Source of the DNA: Vulcanimicrobiota bacterium
GTDB lineage: Bacteria > Vulcanimicrobiota > Vulcanimicrobiia > Vulcanimicrobiales > Vulcanimicrobiaceae
Direction of reading: 5' to 3'
Assembly (NCBI GenBank): GCA_028287525.1
Contig: JAQBPM010000347.1
Span: forward strand, 1 to 41,066
DNA length: 41,066 nucleotides
Both the position numbers and the translations under genes were made by a program. Below are positions 24,973-33,648 of the stretch, piece after piece. The notes under the pieces were generated by a model that worked only from the letters and a program-made list of their open reading frames with translations, did no database searches and was not told the origin of the DNA. The stretch's first letter is position 1, and every line of letters starts with the position of its first letter.

Positions 24973-27092
24973 GCGGGCTGGTCGGGGCGCCGATCGATCG
25001 CGTCGATGGGCGCCTCAAGGTAACCGGCGCGGCGACGTATTCGGCGGAAGTGCAGGTGCCCGGGCTGGTGTACGGCGTGATGGTGCTGAGCACGGTCGCC
25101 TCGGGCAGCGTTGCGCGGGTCGATGCGGATGCCGCCCGCAAGGCGCCGGGCGTGATCGAGGTCATGACCTCGGCGAACGCGCCGCGCGTCGATACGAAGG
25201 GAACGGGCGGCGGCGATCGCACGCTGATGGCGCTGCAGGACGACACGGTCCGGTACGATCGCCAGCCGGTCGCCGTCGTCGTCGCCGACACGTTCGAACG
25301 AGCCGTCGACGCCGCGTCGCTGGTTCGCGTTCGCTACGTTCGCGCTCCGGCCGCGACGAGCTTCGAGCGGGAACCGGACTATCAGCCGCAATCCGCGCTC
25401 GGCGCGGACCGGCACAAAGGCGATGCCCAAGCTGCACTCGCGCAGGCCGCCGTCAAGATCGACCAGACGTACGTCGTTCCGGCGGAACATCACAATCCGA
25501 TGGAACCGCACGCGACCGTCGCGCATTGGGAGGGCGACCGGCTCACGGTGTATGACGCGACCCAAGGGATCATGCAAGCTCGCCGCAAGCTGGCCGCGGC
25601 GTTCGGCGTCCCGGAGACGAACGTGCGCGTGATCTCGAAGTTCATCGGCGGCGGGTTCGGCGGCAAAGGTTCGCTCTGGCCGCATGCCGTGCTGGCCGCG
25701 ATGGCGGCGAAGCTGGTGGACCGGCCGGTCAAAATCGTGTTGAGCCGCCCGCAGATGTTCGGCTCGGTCGGATTCCGGCCGCATACGATGCAGCGCGTTG
25801 CGCTCGGTGCCGCGCGCGACGGACGCCTCACGAGCATCATCCACCAGTCGAGCGCGCAGACGTCCGTCTTCGATGAGTTCATCGCGGGCACGGGGATGCT
25901 CTCGACCGTGCTCTACGGTACGCCGAACCTGCTCGTGACGCACCGCCTGCGAAAGCTGAACGCCGCGACGCCGACGTTCATGCGCGCGCCCGGAGAAGCG
26001 TGCGGCTCGTTCGCTCTCGAATCGGCGATGGACGAGCTGGCGTACGCGACGGGGATCGATCCGGTGCAGCTGCGGCTCATCAACGATACGAACACGGACG
26101 CGGAGGGGCGGCCGTTCTCGAGCCGCTCGCTGCGCGAGTGCCTGCGCGTCGCAGCCGAGCGGTTCGGATGGAGCCGGCGCGATCCGCGGCCGGCATCGAT
26201 GCGCGACGGTCGTCTTCTCGTCGGCCTCGGTATGGCGGCGGCGACGTACCCGACGCATCGCAGCGCGGCCGCCGCGCTCGTCCAGGTTCGCGCCGACGGC
26301 AGCGTGGTGGTGCGCAGTTCCGGCGTCGACATCGGTACCGGTGCGTACACGGTGTTCACGCAGGTGGCGGCCGAGCAGTTGGGGCTGCCGGTGGAACGCG
26401 TGACGATGGAGCTCGGCGACAGCACCTATCCGAACGCGCCCAACGCGGGCGGTTCGCAGCTCACCGCGAGCGCCGGATCGGCGATCAAACTCGCCGCGCT
26501 CGACGCTCGCGCGAAACTGCTCGCGCTCGCCGGCGGCAACGCGGCGTTGCTGCGCGGCGGTCCCGAGGCGATCGCCGCGCTCGTGCAGCGCGCGGGCGTC
26601 GCCGCCGTCGAGGGGACGAGCGATGCGAAGCCCGGTGAGGAACAGAAGACGTTCGCGCAGCATGCGTTCGGCGCGCAATTCGTCGAAGTTCGCGTCGACG
26701 CCGATCTCGGGACGGTGCGCGTGGTGCGCTTCGTCAACGCCTTCGCCTGCGGCCGCATTCTCAACGAGAAGACTGCCAAGAGCCAGTACCTGGGCGGCGC
26801 CGTCTGGGGGATCGGCATGGCGCTGTTGGAGCATACGCGCTTCGACGAACGTTCGGGCCGCATCATGAACGCGAATCTTGCCGAGTACCTCGTGCCGGTG
26901 AACGCGGACGTCCCCGCGGTCGAGTCGATCATCGTGCCGGAGGACGATCCGCACGTGAACGAACTCGGCGTGAAGGGGATCGGCGAGATTGGGATCGTCG
27001 GAGCGGCCGCAGCGGTCGCGAACGCCGTGTACCACGCGACGGGAAAGCGCGTGCGCGACTTGCCGATCACGCCGGAGAAGCTGCTGGCGTAG
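24969..27092 (+). CDS. paoC: Aldehyde oxidoreductase molybdenum-binding subunit (PaoC-like)
   Basis: Catalytic subunit of 707 residues, the length of PaoC rather than full XdhB. It has FIGGGFGGKGSLWPHAVLAA and TFMRAPGEACGSFALESAMD, both cofactor-binding motifs, and GVKGIGEIGIVGAAAAVANA near the C-terminus with the probable catalytic Glu at about residue 673. The enzyme probably carries molybdopterin cytosine dinucleotide and oxidises aldehydes or N-heterocycles. The maturation factor XdhC/PaoD is not in this window. Start GTG 24969 overlaps the FAD subunit by 4 bp. Confidence 0.93.
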   Translation: MSGLVGAPIDRVDGRLKVTGAATYSAEVQVPGLVYGVMVLSTVASGSVARVDADAARKAPGVIEVMTSANAPRVDTKGTGGGDRTLMALQDDTVRYDRQPVAVVVADTFERAVDAASLVRVRYVRAPAATSFEREPDYQPQSALGADRHKGDAQAALAQAAVKIDQTYVVPAEHHNPMEPHATVAHWEGDRLTVYDATQGIMQARRKLAAAFGVPETNVRVISKFIGGGFGGKGSLWPHAVLAAMAAKLVDRPVKIVLSRPQMFGSVGFRPHTMQRVALGAARDGRLTSIIHQSSAQTSVFDEFIAGTGMLSTVLYGTPNLLVTHRLRKLNAATPTFMRAPGEACGSFALESAMDELAYATGIDPVQLRLINDTNTDAEGRPFSSRSLRECLRVAAERFGWSRRDPRPASMRDGRLLVGLGMAAATYPTHRSAAAALVQVRADGSVVVRSSGVDIGTGAYTVFTQVAAEQLGLPVERVTMELGDSTYPNAPNAGGSQLTASAGSAIKLAALDARAKLLALAGGNAALLRGGPEAIAALVQRAGVAAVEGTSDAKPGEEQKTFAQHAFGAQFVEVRVDADLGTVRVVRFVNAFACGRILNEKTAKSQYLGGAVWGIGMALLEHTRFDERSGRIMNANLAEYLVPVNADVPAVESIIVPEDDPHVNELGVKGIGEIGIVGAAAAVANAVYHATGKRVRDLPITPEKLLA

Positions 27093-27135
27093 GGGAGAAA
27101 GGTTCGAACGGCCTCACGGAAAAACGGCCGGGACG

Positions 27136-28338
27136 ATGCCGTCATCTCGCCGTTCGTTTCTCGCCGGTTCCGCGGCCGCCGTGCTGGGCGGAGCCCTTGC
27201 CGCTCCGGCGTCCGCGCAGCAGATGGTCCGCGGGGTCTTCGCCAACGGCGATCGGCCGCTGATCGCCTTTCCGCAGAAACGCCCGCTCATGGTGCTCACG
27301 CCGCGGCCGCCGCAGCTGGAGACGCCGTTCGCCGTGTTCGACCAGGGCGCGTTCACGCCGAACGACGCGTTCTTCGTGCGCTGGCACCTCGCCGAGATCC
27401 CTGCCGGCATCGATGCGGCGACCCATCGTATTCGGGTCAGCGGCGCCGTAGGCAAGCCGTTCACGCTCTCGATGGCCGATCTGCAGCGGATGCCCGCGGT
27501 CGAGATCGCCGCGGTGAACCAATGTTCCGGGAACAGCCGCGGCTTCTTTGAACCGCGTCCGGCGGGCGGCCAATGGCAGGACGGTGCGATGGGCAACGCG
27601 CTTTGGCGCGGCGTGCGGCTCAAAGACGTTCTCGACCGCGCGGGCCTCGCCGCCGGTGCGAAGCAAGTGCAATTCAACGGGCTGGATAAACCGACGCTAC
27701 CGGGCACGCCCGATTTCCTCAAATCGCTCGACGTCGACGTCGCGCGGGGCGACGACGTCATCGTCGCGTACGCGATGAACGGCAAGCCGCTGCCGCTCCT
27801 CAACGGTTTCCCCGTGCGTCTCGTCGTGCCGGGCTGGTACTCGACATACTGGGTCAAGATGCTCAGCGACATCACGGTGCTCGACCACGTCGACGATCAG
27901 TTCTGGATGAAGACGGCGTATCGCATCCCGGATACGCCGAACCACTCCGTCGCGCCGACGGAGGGCGGCTTCGCAACGATCCCCATCAACCGGATGGTCG
28001 TGCGATCCTTCGTCACCAACATCGCCGACGGAGCGTCGCTGAAGGCTGGCCGCACCGCCGTTCGCGGAATCGCGTTCGACGGCGGAAGCGGGATCGAGTC
28101 GGTCGAGGTCTCGAGCGACGGAGGCACGACGTGGACGCCGGCGGCGCTGGAAACCGACTACGGCAAATACTCGTTCCGGCGTTGGAACGCCGCGGTGAAC
28201 CTCGATGCGGGCAAGACGTACGTGCTGGCGTGCAGGGCGTTCGGCAACGATGGCGGCGCGCAGACGGCGACGCCGATCTGGAATCCCGGAGGCTACATGC
28301 GCAACGTGATTCAACAGTACAAGGTGTCGGTCGCGTGA
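27136..28338 (+). CDS. sorA: Sulfite-oxidase-family molybdoenzyme (SorA-like), Tat-exported
   Basis: The 400-residue protein has a Tat signal (SSRRSFLAGSAAAVLGG), then the molybdopterin domain with the molybdenum-ligand Cys in AVNQCSGNSRGFFEPR (C130), GNALWRGVRLKDVLDRAG and NGFPVRLVVPGWYSTYWVK. It ends with a dimerisation domain (about 290-400; GIAFDGGSGIESVEVSSDGG). No haem domain is fused, so electrons must leave through a partner, which fits the overlapping cytochrome gene. It follows paoC by 43 bp. Sulfite is the known SorA substrate, but many homologues act on unidentified compounds. Confidence 0.9.
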   Translation: MPSSRRSFLAGSAAAVLGGALAAPASAQQMVRGVFANGDRPLIAFPQKRPLMVLTPRPPQLETPFAVFDQGAFTPNDAFFVRWHLAEIPAGIDAATHRIRVSGAVGKPFTLSMADLQRMPAVEIAAVNQCSGNSRGFFEPRPAGGQWQDGAMGNALWRGVRLKDVLDRAGLAAGAKQVQFNGLDKPTLPGTPDFLKSLDVDVARGDDVIVAYAMNGKPLPLLNGFPVRLVVPGWYSTYWVKMLSDITVLDHVDDQFWMKTAYRIPDTPNHSVAPTEGGFATIPINRMVVRSFVTNIADGASLKAGRTAVRGIAFDGGSGIESVEVSSDGGTTWTPAALETDYGKYSFRRWNAAVNLDAGKTYVLACRAFGNDGGAQTATPIWNPGGYMRNVIQQYKVSVA

Positions 28339-28652
28339 AGATCATCGCATTCGCGGCATTCGCCGCGCTGGTCCCGCTCGTCGCGGCAGGAGCGACGCCC
28401 TCGAAGGTCAGTGTTACGATGCCGGGCGATCTGTCGTTCGCCTTCAAGCCCGGCCCGGGTTCGCAAGCGGCGACGACGTACTGCCTGATCTGTCACTCGT
28501 CAGCCTATGTCTCGACGCAGCCGCCGCTCGATAGAGCGCACTGGGATGCCGAAGTGACGAAGATGCGAAAGGCGTTCGGTGCGACGATTCCCGACAAGGA
28601 TGCAGCGGAGATCGTCGATTACCTCACCGCGAGCTACGGAAAGGCTCCGTAA
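28335..28652 (+). CDS. sorB: Periplasmic monohaem cytochrome c (SorB-like)
   Basis: The 105-residue product has a signal peptide ending near VAAGATPS and one haem-binding CLICH motif (C50, C53, H54). M77 is a possible distal axial ligand. DKDAAEIVDYLTASYG near the C-terminus is the usual terminal helix of small cytochromes c. GTG 28335 overlaps the SorA-like stop by 4 bp, so the two are translated together and the cytochrome is probably its electron acceptor. Confidence 0.92.
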   Translation: MKIIAFAAFAALVPLVAAGATPSKVSVTMPGDLSFAFKPGPGSQAATTYCLICHSSAYVSTQPPLDRAHWDAEVTKMRKAFGATIPDKDAAEIVDYLTASYGKAP

Positions 28653-28689
28653 AGACGCTCGGCGCCTCGGCAAGACGGACAGGCGAGCG

Positions 28690-28719
28690 CGATCGGCCGA
28701 AAAGTTCGTCCGATCGGCC
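28690..28719. promoter_or_regulatory. Direct repeat (CGATCGGCC x2) upstream of the AraC gene
   Basis: CGATCGGCC occurs at 28690-28698 and 28711-28719, 21 bp apart (two helical turns), upstream of a weak -10-like TACACT at 28745-28750. Direct repeats with this spacing suit an AraC-type activator. The 204-bp spacer from 28653 to 28856 holds no gene. Confidence 0.3.
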
Positions 28720-28844
28720 AGTGCCGCCGCACCGGGGTACCTGCTACACTCACGCTCGATCTCCCAGTCGGCCCCCCTGCCCGAGCCGAGCTCTGCGCCG
28801 CGGACGTGGGCGCGGCCGGCCCATCGCACGGAAACGAGCACGAT

Positions 28845-28849
28845 AGGAG
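28845..28849 (+). promoter_or_regulatory. Shine-Dalgarno supporting the TTG start of the AraC gene
   Basis: AGGAG lies seven bases before TTG 28857. It is one of the best ribosome sites in the window and decides this start over upstream in-frame codons. Confidence 0.7.
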
Positions 28850-28856
28850 TCTTTGC

Positions 28857-29747
28857 TTGAACGCGACAGCTTGCGTCGAAACCGGCCGGTACTTGAGTGT
28901 ACCACGTGCGACCGAGTGCGCGTTTGCGGTAGCGGGGCTGACGTATTCGGTTCACTCGGCGTTGTATCGCGACGTCGTCGAATCAGAGATCCTCTTGCCG
29001 CGCCATGCCTTCATCTTCGTGCTGGAGAGTGACGGCGAACTCATGGTCGAGGAATCGTGGGATGCACTTCGCCGCGGCCCGCGGATCGCGCTCGGCGCCG
29101 GGACCTGCACGGTGTTGCCCAGAGGGCGACGCTACGCAGCGAGAATCACCGGCCGCGCTTCACTGCGATACATGTTCTGTCAGGTCGAACACTCCACGTT
29201 CGCGCGCGTGCTCGGAGATGGACTCGGCGACTTCGACCTGCGGCCGCAGAGCGGCCCGAACCCGATGGCACCAGGCCTCGTGGAGCGCCTGGCGTCGCTG
29301 TGCGGAGCTCCCGACGGCTTTCCCTTCGCCTATGCCGAGTCGCTGGCGTCGATGCTGATCGTCGAGATGTTCCGCGCCAGCGCGACGAAACCGATTCCGC
29401 CCGAGCTCATGGCAAACGTGGGATCTGCGCGGTTCAAGCCCGTCATCGACTTCGTGGAAGACTCTTTGGATCGTGAGATCGGTCTGAACGAAATGGCGTC
29501 GCTGGTCGGACTCAGCCTCACGCATTTTTCCCACGCGTTCAAGACGACGTACGGCGTCTCTCCGTATCGGTATATCCTGCAGCGCCGCATCAAGCGCGCC
29601 GGGACGCTGCTGCGCACGACGAACGACACCGTCGCCACGATCGCCGGTCGCGTCGGATTTTCAAGCCAGAGCCGATTCAGTCAGGCGTTCGCGAGCCTCG
29701 TTGGTTCGGCTCCATCCGCGTACCGCTCCAGCGGCAACGACGGGTGA
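28857..29747 (+). CDS. AraC-family transcriptional regulator
   Basis: The 296-residue protein has an N-terminal cupin-like sensor half and a C-terminal double helix-turn-helix from about residue 195. The latter reads LNEMASLVGLSLTHFSHAFK, TTYGVSPYRYILQRRIKRAG and VATIAGRVGFSSQSRFSQAF, with the usual conserved Gly/Phe/Ser positions. The start is TTG 28857 with a strong AGGAG. It is followed after 6 bp by the PEBP gene on the same strand. It may control the PEBP gene or the preceding molybdoenzyme cluster; neither is shown by the sequence. Confidence 0.92.
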   Translation: MNATACVETGRYLSVPRATECAFAVAGLTYSVHSALYRDVVESEILLPRHAFIFVLESDGELMVEESWDALRRGPRIALGAGTCTVLPRGRRYAARITGRASLRYMFCQVEHSTFARVLGDGLGDFDLRPQSGPNPMAPGLVERLASLCGAPDGFPFAYAESLASMLIVEMFRASATKPIPPELMANVGSARFKPVIDFVEDSLDREIGLNEMASLVGLSLTHFSHAFKTTYGVSPYRYILQRRIKRAGTLLRTTNDTVATIAGRVGFSSQSRFSQAFASLVGSAPSAYRSSGNDG

Positions 29748-29753
29748 ACGACG

Positions 29754-30182
29754 GTGCTGTTGCCGCTGGTGCTCGCGTTCGCGCTGTCGAGCCCGGATCT
29801 CAAGGACGGTACGATGATCCCGAAAGCGTTCGCCTGGAACAAGGACGGATGCGGCGGCGAGAATCGCACGCCGCGCGTCGCATGGGACGCGGCTCCGGCC
29901 GGGACGCGCACGTTCAACCTGACGGTCGTCGATCACGATGCGTCAAAGCCCGGCGGCTGGACGCATTGGGCCGTGCTTCACATCCCGGCGAGCACGCGCA
30001 CGCTCGGCGACGGCCCGGTGAGCGGCGCGGTGATCCTGCGCAACAGTTTCGGCACGCTCGGCTGGGGCGGTCCGTGTCCGCCGCCGGGCTCTCTGCACCA
30101 TTACACGTTCCAGCTGCGAGCGCTCGACGCGCGCAATCGCACCGTCGGATTGGCAAAGATTGTGCCGGTCTACTCGCGCTGA
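29754..30182 (+). CDS. YbhB/YbcL-type phosphatidylethanolamine-binding (Raf kinase inhibitor-like) protein
   Basis: The 142-residue protein has the bacterial PEBP layout: GGENRTPRVAWDAAPAGTRT, FNLTVVDHDASKPGGWTHWA (ligand-pocket Asp/His cluster), NSFGTLGWGGPCPPPGSLHH and YTFQLRALD. The first 12 residues (MLLPLVLAFALS) look like a short signal or anchor. GTG 29754 follows the AraC stop by six bases. The biochemical role of bacterial PEBPs is not established. Confidence 0.88.
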   Translation: MLLPLVLAFALSSPDLKDGTMIPKAFAWNKDGCGGENRTPRVAWDAAPAGTRTFNLTVVDHDASKPGGWTHWAVLHIPASTRTLGDGPVSGAVILRNSFGTLGWGGPCPPPGSLHHYTFQLRALDARNRTVGLAKIVPVYSR

Positions 30183-30200
30183 TCCTAGAACGATGCTCCG

Positions 30201-31340
30201 TTACGGAGTCGGAGTCGGAGTCGGAACCGCTGTGGGCGTGGGCGTTGCCGTAGGCCGGGGTGTCGGCGTCGGCGTCTGTTTGCGGACCGGACTCAACACG
30301 GGAGCTCCCGCGGGTCGGGTCGGTTTCGGTGTCGGGCTCGGCGTCGGCGATGCGGTCGGGGTGGCGGTCGGTACCGGCGTCGGTGTCGGCGTCGGCGTCG
30401 GCGTCGGCGTCGGTTCCGGCGTCGGCGAGGGAGACGGAGTGGGTAGCGGCGAGCGTCGCCATACCGGGATCGAGGACATTGCCGGATCGTCGCCGGTGAA
30501 CGAAAATGTCGCGACGTACGGTGCCGAGAGCGGTTTCCCGTTCTTCGTCGCCGGCGCGTATGTCGACGATGCCGCCGTCTCGAGAGCAGCCCCGGTGAGC
30601 TCGCGGTCGGTGACCGAGACGATCGTCGCTTGCTCGGGCCTTCCGTCCGCTGCCACGGTCACCCGAACGCGTGCAACGCCGCTGTGACCGATCGCGAGAT
30701 TCGACGTCCCGCGGGTCAGCAGACGGGGCGGCACATCGGGAACGGGTGCCGGCGTCCCTGGCGGTGACGCAGACGTCCTCGGGGCTGGGCGAGGCGTGTA
30801 CGACGGACCAGGCGTTGCGCGTTGAGTTGGGGCCGGCGTCGGCGTCGCGGGGCGAGGGGACGGCGCGGGGGTGCGAGGTGCGGGTGTCGGCTGCGGCGTC
30901 GCAGCGCGATCGCGCGGAAGCGCGCCGTTGAAGGCAGCTGCGATCCGGCGCACTTCGTCGTAATCGTCACCGGGGATCGCGGCGATCTCTCTTCTCCCCG
31001 AGGCGCAGGCCGCGGTGCGGTTGTGCTTCAAGCGAATGAGAAACCACACGCTTCCGCCGGTTCGATACGCCGACGCCTGCTGGACGTCGCTCAAGGCGGC
31101 GCGGCAGGTTTCGATGACGATGTTTTTCCCTTGCAACGGAGCGGTGTACGACCAGGAGATGCCGCTCGGCCCGATGTCGACCGTCGACTCGGCGTTCACC
31201 GGCGGCGCATTCGCGACGCGCAGAATATGGTGCCAGCGCCACGTTTCGGCGCGGGCGGCGACGGTCGTCACGAGCATCACGCCGAGCAAGACGGGAACAA
31301 TCCGGAGCAAGAAGCGCAGCGGCGCAGACAAAACCGGCAA
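30201..31340 (-). CDS. Secreted TonB C-terminal-domain-like protein with two Pro-Thr-rich regions
   Basis: The 379-residue protein has a signal peptide (to about residue 31, VAARAETW) and an N-terminal domain of unknown family (31-140). A Pro/Thr/Ala linker follows (148-201). Next is a TonB-C-like domain at about 202-283: [20 protein letters not shown], then [20 protein letters not shown] and ATFSFTG. A second Pro-Thr tract fills residues 299-379 to the C-terminus. In true TonB the domain is C-terminal, so this order is unusual. The start is TTG 31340 with AAGGGG upstream. There is no ExbB/ExbD nearby. An energiser role is uncertain; a cell-envelope adaptor is equally possible. Confidence 0.75.
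   Translation of the reverse strand: MPVLSAPLRFLLRIVPVLLGVMLVTTVAARAETWRWHHILRVANAPPVNAESTVDIGPSGISWSYTAPLQGKNIVIETCRAALSDVQQASAYRTGGSVWFLIRLKHNRTAACASGRREIAAIPGDDYDEVRRIAAAFNGALPRDRAATPQPTPAPRTPAPSPRPATPTPAPTQRATPGPSYTPRPAPRTSASPPGTPAPVPDVPPRLLTRGTSNLAIGHSGVARVRVTVAADGRPEQATIVSVTDRELTGAALETAASSTYAPATKNGKPLSAPYVATFSFTGDDPAMSSIPVWRRSPLPTPSPSPTPEPTPTPTPTPTPTPVPTATPTASPTPSPTPKPTRPAGAPVLSPVRKQTPTPTPRPTATPTPTAVPTPTPTP
30376..30411. repeat. Hexanucleotide tandem repeat (GGCGTC)6 inside the TonB-like gene
   Basis: Six head-to-tail copies of GGCGTC, one with a single mismatch (GGTGTC), within a broader degenerate GTCGGC-rich tract (about 30200-30450). On the minus strand it encodes the alternating Pro-Thr tail. 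Gain or loss of units would keep the frame and only change tail length. Confidence 0.8.
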
Positions 31341-31542
31341 CGAGACCCCTTATCCCCAACCCGGCTTGCCGGTATGCGTCACGGCCGGAGGCGCTTCCGC
31401 CAGCGTTGTATTCCGACTATCCGTCGGCGCGCTTGCCCGCTCCCAAGCGCGCGCGCGCTCGCGCAGGGGTGCGATTCAGACTTCCTTCATGCTTGCGTTC
31501 TAGCGTGACCGCCATTCCGGTGGAACGCGCGAGGTGATCGCC

Positions 31543-32754
31543 ATGACGTCTCGGTTCGGGTTCGGTACGGCGCAGGTCCTAACGGTCGGAGCTGCCGTGT
31601 GTGCGCTTGCTGCCTGCGGAGGAGGAGGAGGAGGTTCGTCCGGGACGATGGGTGCGCCGTCGTCGATGGGTGGGCCGCCGGGCGCCGCAACCGCTGCCCC
31701 GATGGCGGACCTGCGGCAGTTTGCCGCGGCCGATCGCGCGCAAGATGATGCGGACCGCTCCGATGCGACTGCGGAGATGCCGCGCCTGCGTCATATCAAG
31801 ACGATCGGATCGACGGTCGATCCGCAGAACGGCGACCAGAACCCGTACGGCTTAGACGTGGCGAAAGTCGACGCCGGGCTTCTGCGCAGCGGCGATCTGG
31901 TCGTGTGCAACTTCAACAATGCCGCGAACGTGCAGGGCACGGGAACGACGATCGTGGCGCTGCACCCCCACCCGAACGCTGCGCCGCTTCGCATCGCGCA
32001 AAACGCGGCGCTGCTCGGCTGTGATGCGCTCGCGCTCGCGCCGACCGATACGATCTGGGCCGCAGCCTTCGCCGCCAACGACAACCCGATCGTCTCGTCG
32101 TCGGGCGCTTTGGTCAACGCCCTGGCCGGCGGACCGTGGCACGGTCCGTTCGGAGAGACGTTCGCACCCGCGCACCCGCCGTTCGTCGCCGCCTTCTACG
32201 CCAGCAACGCCGGTGACGGATCGATCGTGCGGGTCAACATCCGCCCGAGCGGCTTCACGTTCGATGTGATCGCGACCGGGTTCGCGGTGAACAACGGCGC
32301 GCCCGGCGGTATCCTCGGGCCGTCGGGCCTGCAGTACGACAACAGCCGCGACGCGCTCTACGTGATCGACGGCCAAGACAACAGCGTCACCGTGCTGCGC
32401 CACGTCTCGTTCATTCCGGCCGGGGGGCTCGCGTTCAAGAACGGCGTCGCTTCGGGCGTCGCCGCCTTCCTCGCGCGGCGGATCTTCCAAGGGCCGCCGC
32501 TCAACGGGCCGATCAGTTCCGCACTGCTCCCCGACGGACACCTCATCATCGGCAACACCCTCGATCCGGCGGGAACGAACTTGCTCGTCGAGATCACGCG
32601 CGGCGGCCGGCTGGTCGCGACGAAGAACGTCGACACCGGCGCCGCCGGCGCGCTCTTCGGGATGGTCGCGACCGGCACCAGCGACGACGACGCACAGCTG
32701 TACTTCAACGACGACAACGACAACACGGTCAAGGTGCTGACGATCGACAACTGA
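31543..32754 (+). CDS. Lipoprotein with beta-propeller-like repeats, function unknown
   Basis: The 403-residue protein has a lipobox LAAC with acylated Cys at C25 and a Gly/Ser-rich linker. The domain beyond residue 100 looks like a beta-propeller: it repeats blocks such as SGLQYDNSRDALYVIDGQDN, GHLIIGNTLDPAGTNLLVEI and AQLYFNDDNDNTVKVL. ATG 31543 is preferred over GTG 31534 because GAGG lies eight bases before it. The protein is divergent from the TonB-like gene across a 200-bp spacer in which I see no other gene. It should sit on a membrane surface; no ligand or enzyme motif is recognisable. Confidence 0.8.
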   Translation: MTSRFGFGTAQVLTVGAAVCALAACGGGGGGSSGTMGAPSSMGGPPGAATAAPMADLRQFAAADRAQDDADRSDATAEMPRLRHIKTIGSTVDPQNGDQNPYGLDVAKVDAGLLRSGDLVVCNFNNAANVQGTGTTIVALHPHPNAAPLRIAQNAALLGCDALALAPTDTIWAAAFAANDNPIVSSSGALVNALAGGPWHGPFGETFAPAHPPFVAAFYASNAGDGSIVRVNIRPSGFTFDVIATGFAVNNGAPGGILGPSGLQYDNSRDALYVIDGQDNSVTVLRHVSFIPAGGLAFKNGVASGVAAFLARRIFQGPPLNGPISSALLPDGHLIIGNTLDPAGTNLLVEITRGGRLVATKNVDTGAAGALFGMVATGTSDDDAQLYFNDDNDNTVKVLTIDN

Positions 32755-32805
32755 ACGCTCGCCCTCTCCCTGGGGCGTTCCAAAGCGGCTGCGAAGAACC
32801 GGGCG

Positions 32806-33615
32806 ATGAGCTCGCTATCCGGGCTTCCGGCTCCGCTGATGTATTTCGCAGCCGTGGGTATCGCTGTCGCCGTCGCGTGCGTCGGGCAGATCGCCGTTCA
32901 GCGGCGCTATAGGACGGCGCAGTTCGCGATGCACAACGAGGTGGCGGGATTCATCGTGAGCGTTGCTGGGACGCTCTTCGCCGTCGTTCTCGGATTCGTG
33001 ACGGTCGTGGTGTGGGAGCAGTACCGAGGAACGCAGGAGCGTGTATCGGTCGAGACCTCCGCGGCCGGCGACACGTGGCACGTCGCGGTTGGGCTGCCGC
33101 CGGCCATCCGTACGCGTGTGCGCAAGGACATGCTGTCCTACGCGCAGCTGATGGTCTCCGACGAGTGGCCGTTGATGCGGAGCGGACGTTTCAGCCCCCG
33201 CGGGGACCTCCTGATCATGGACGCGACCGACGCCGTGGGCAGTTTCGCGCCGCCCGGTGCGCGCGAATCGAACGCCCAGGTCACGACGCTGACCAAGCTG
33301 GCCGACCTGCACGATGCGCGATCGCGCAGGCTGGCGAGCAACAAGGCCGGCGTCTCCGCGTTCCAGTGGGGCGTGCTCGTGGTCGGGGCCTTCGTCGTGA
33401 TCGGATTCTGCTGGCTATTCGGCGTTCCGAATCGGCGCGTGCACCTGTTGATGACGTCGGCGGTCGCGATCATCGTCGCATCGATGTTCGTCTTGATCTT
33501 CGAGCTGCAGTATCCGTTCCGCGGCGGTCTTGCAATCGCGCCGACGGCGTGGACCGGATTTCTCGATCACGTCCGGTACATGGACACGAGCGGCATGCCC
33601 AACATGCGGATGTAA
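32806..33615 (+). CDS. DUF4239-like integral membrane protein
   Basis: The 269-residue protein has four predicted membrane helices: about 8-28, 46-69 (AGFIVSVAGTLFAVVLGFVT), 188-206 and 212-233. A soluble, charged loop of about 115 residues sits between the second and third helices. The layout and the segments LGFVTVVVWEQYRGTQERVS and LIFELQYPFRGGLAI match DUF4239 (bestrophin-like) proteins, whose function is not established. Confidence 0.8.
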   Translation: MSSLSGLPAPLMYFAAVGIAVAVACVGQIAVQRRYRTAQFAMHNEVAGFIVSVAGTLFAVVLGFVTVVVWEQYRGTQERVSVETSAAGDTWHVAVGLPPAIRTRVRKDMLSYAQLMVSDEWPLMRSGRFSPRGDLLIMDATDAVGSFAPPGARESNAQVTTLTKLADLHDARSRRLASNKAGVSAFQWGVLVVGAFVVIGFCWLFGVPNRRVHLLMTSAVAIIVASMFVLIFELQYPFRGGLAIAPTAWTGFLDHVRYMDTSGMPNMRM

Positions 33616-33624
33616 CGACTGCTT

Positions 33625-33648
33625 GCCGCGCCCTTCCGGGACCGCGGC
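33625..33648. terminator. Hairpin between convergent genes
   Basis: GCCGCG-CCC (33625-33633) pairs with GGG (33638-33640) and CGCGGC (33643-33648) around a TTCC loop, with a 2-nt bulge. It fills the 33-bp gap between two convergent stops, so it may end transcription from both sides. There is no T-run. Confidence 0.55.

Noticed and set aside
24897-27035. Long minus-strand open frame (712 codons) opposite paoC
   Set aside because: Antisense shadow of a well-supported gene in GC-rich DNA; Arg/His-rich composition with no domain.
30196-30208. CTCCG-TTA-CGGAG hairpin as a terminator between the PEBP and TonB-like genes
   Set aside because: Only five pairs with a 3-nt loop and no T-run, overlapping the stop codon; too weak to list.
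30350-30450. CRISPR-like repetitive tract
   Set aside because: The units are contiguous hexamers without spacers and encode a Pro-Thr tail.
29914-30462. Asp/Ala-repeat open frame over the Pro-Thr region
   Set aside because: It is another frame of the same simple repeat; the TonB-like frame has a signal peptide and a domain.
32758-32777. Hairpin after the lipoprotein gene as a terminator
   Set aside because: Only about five pairs with a large loop and no T-run.
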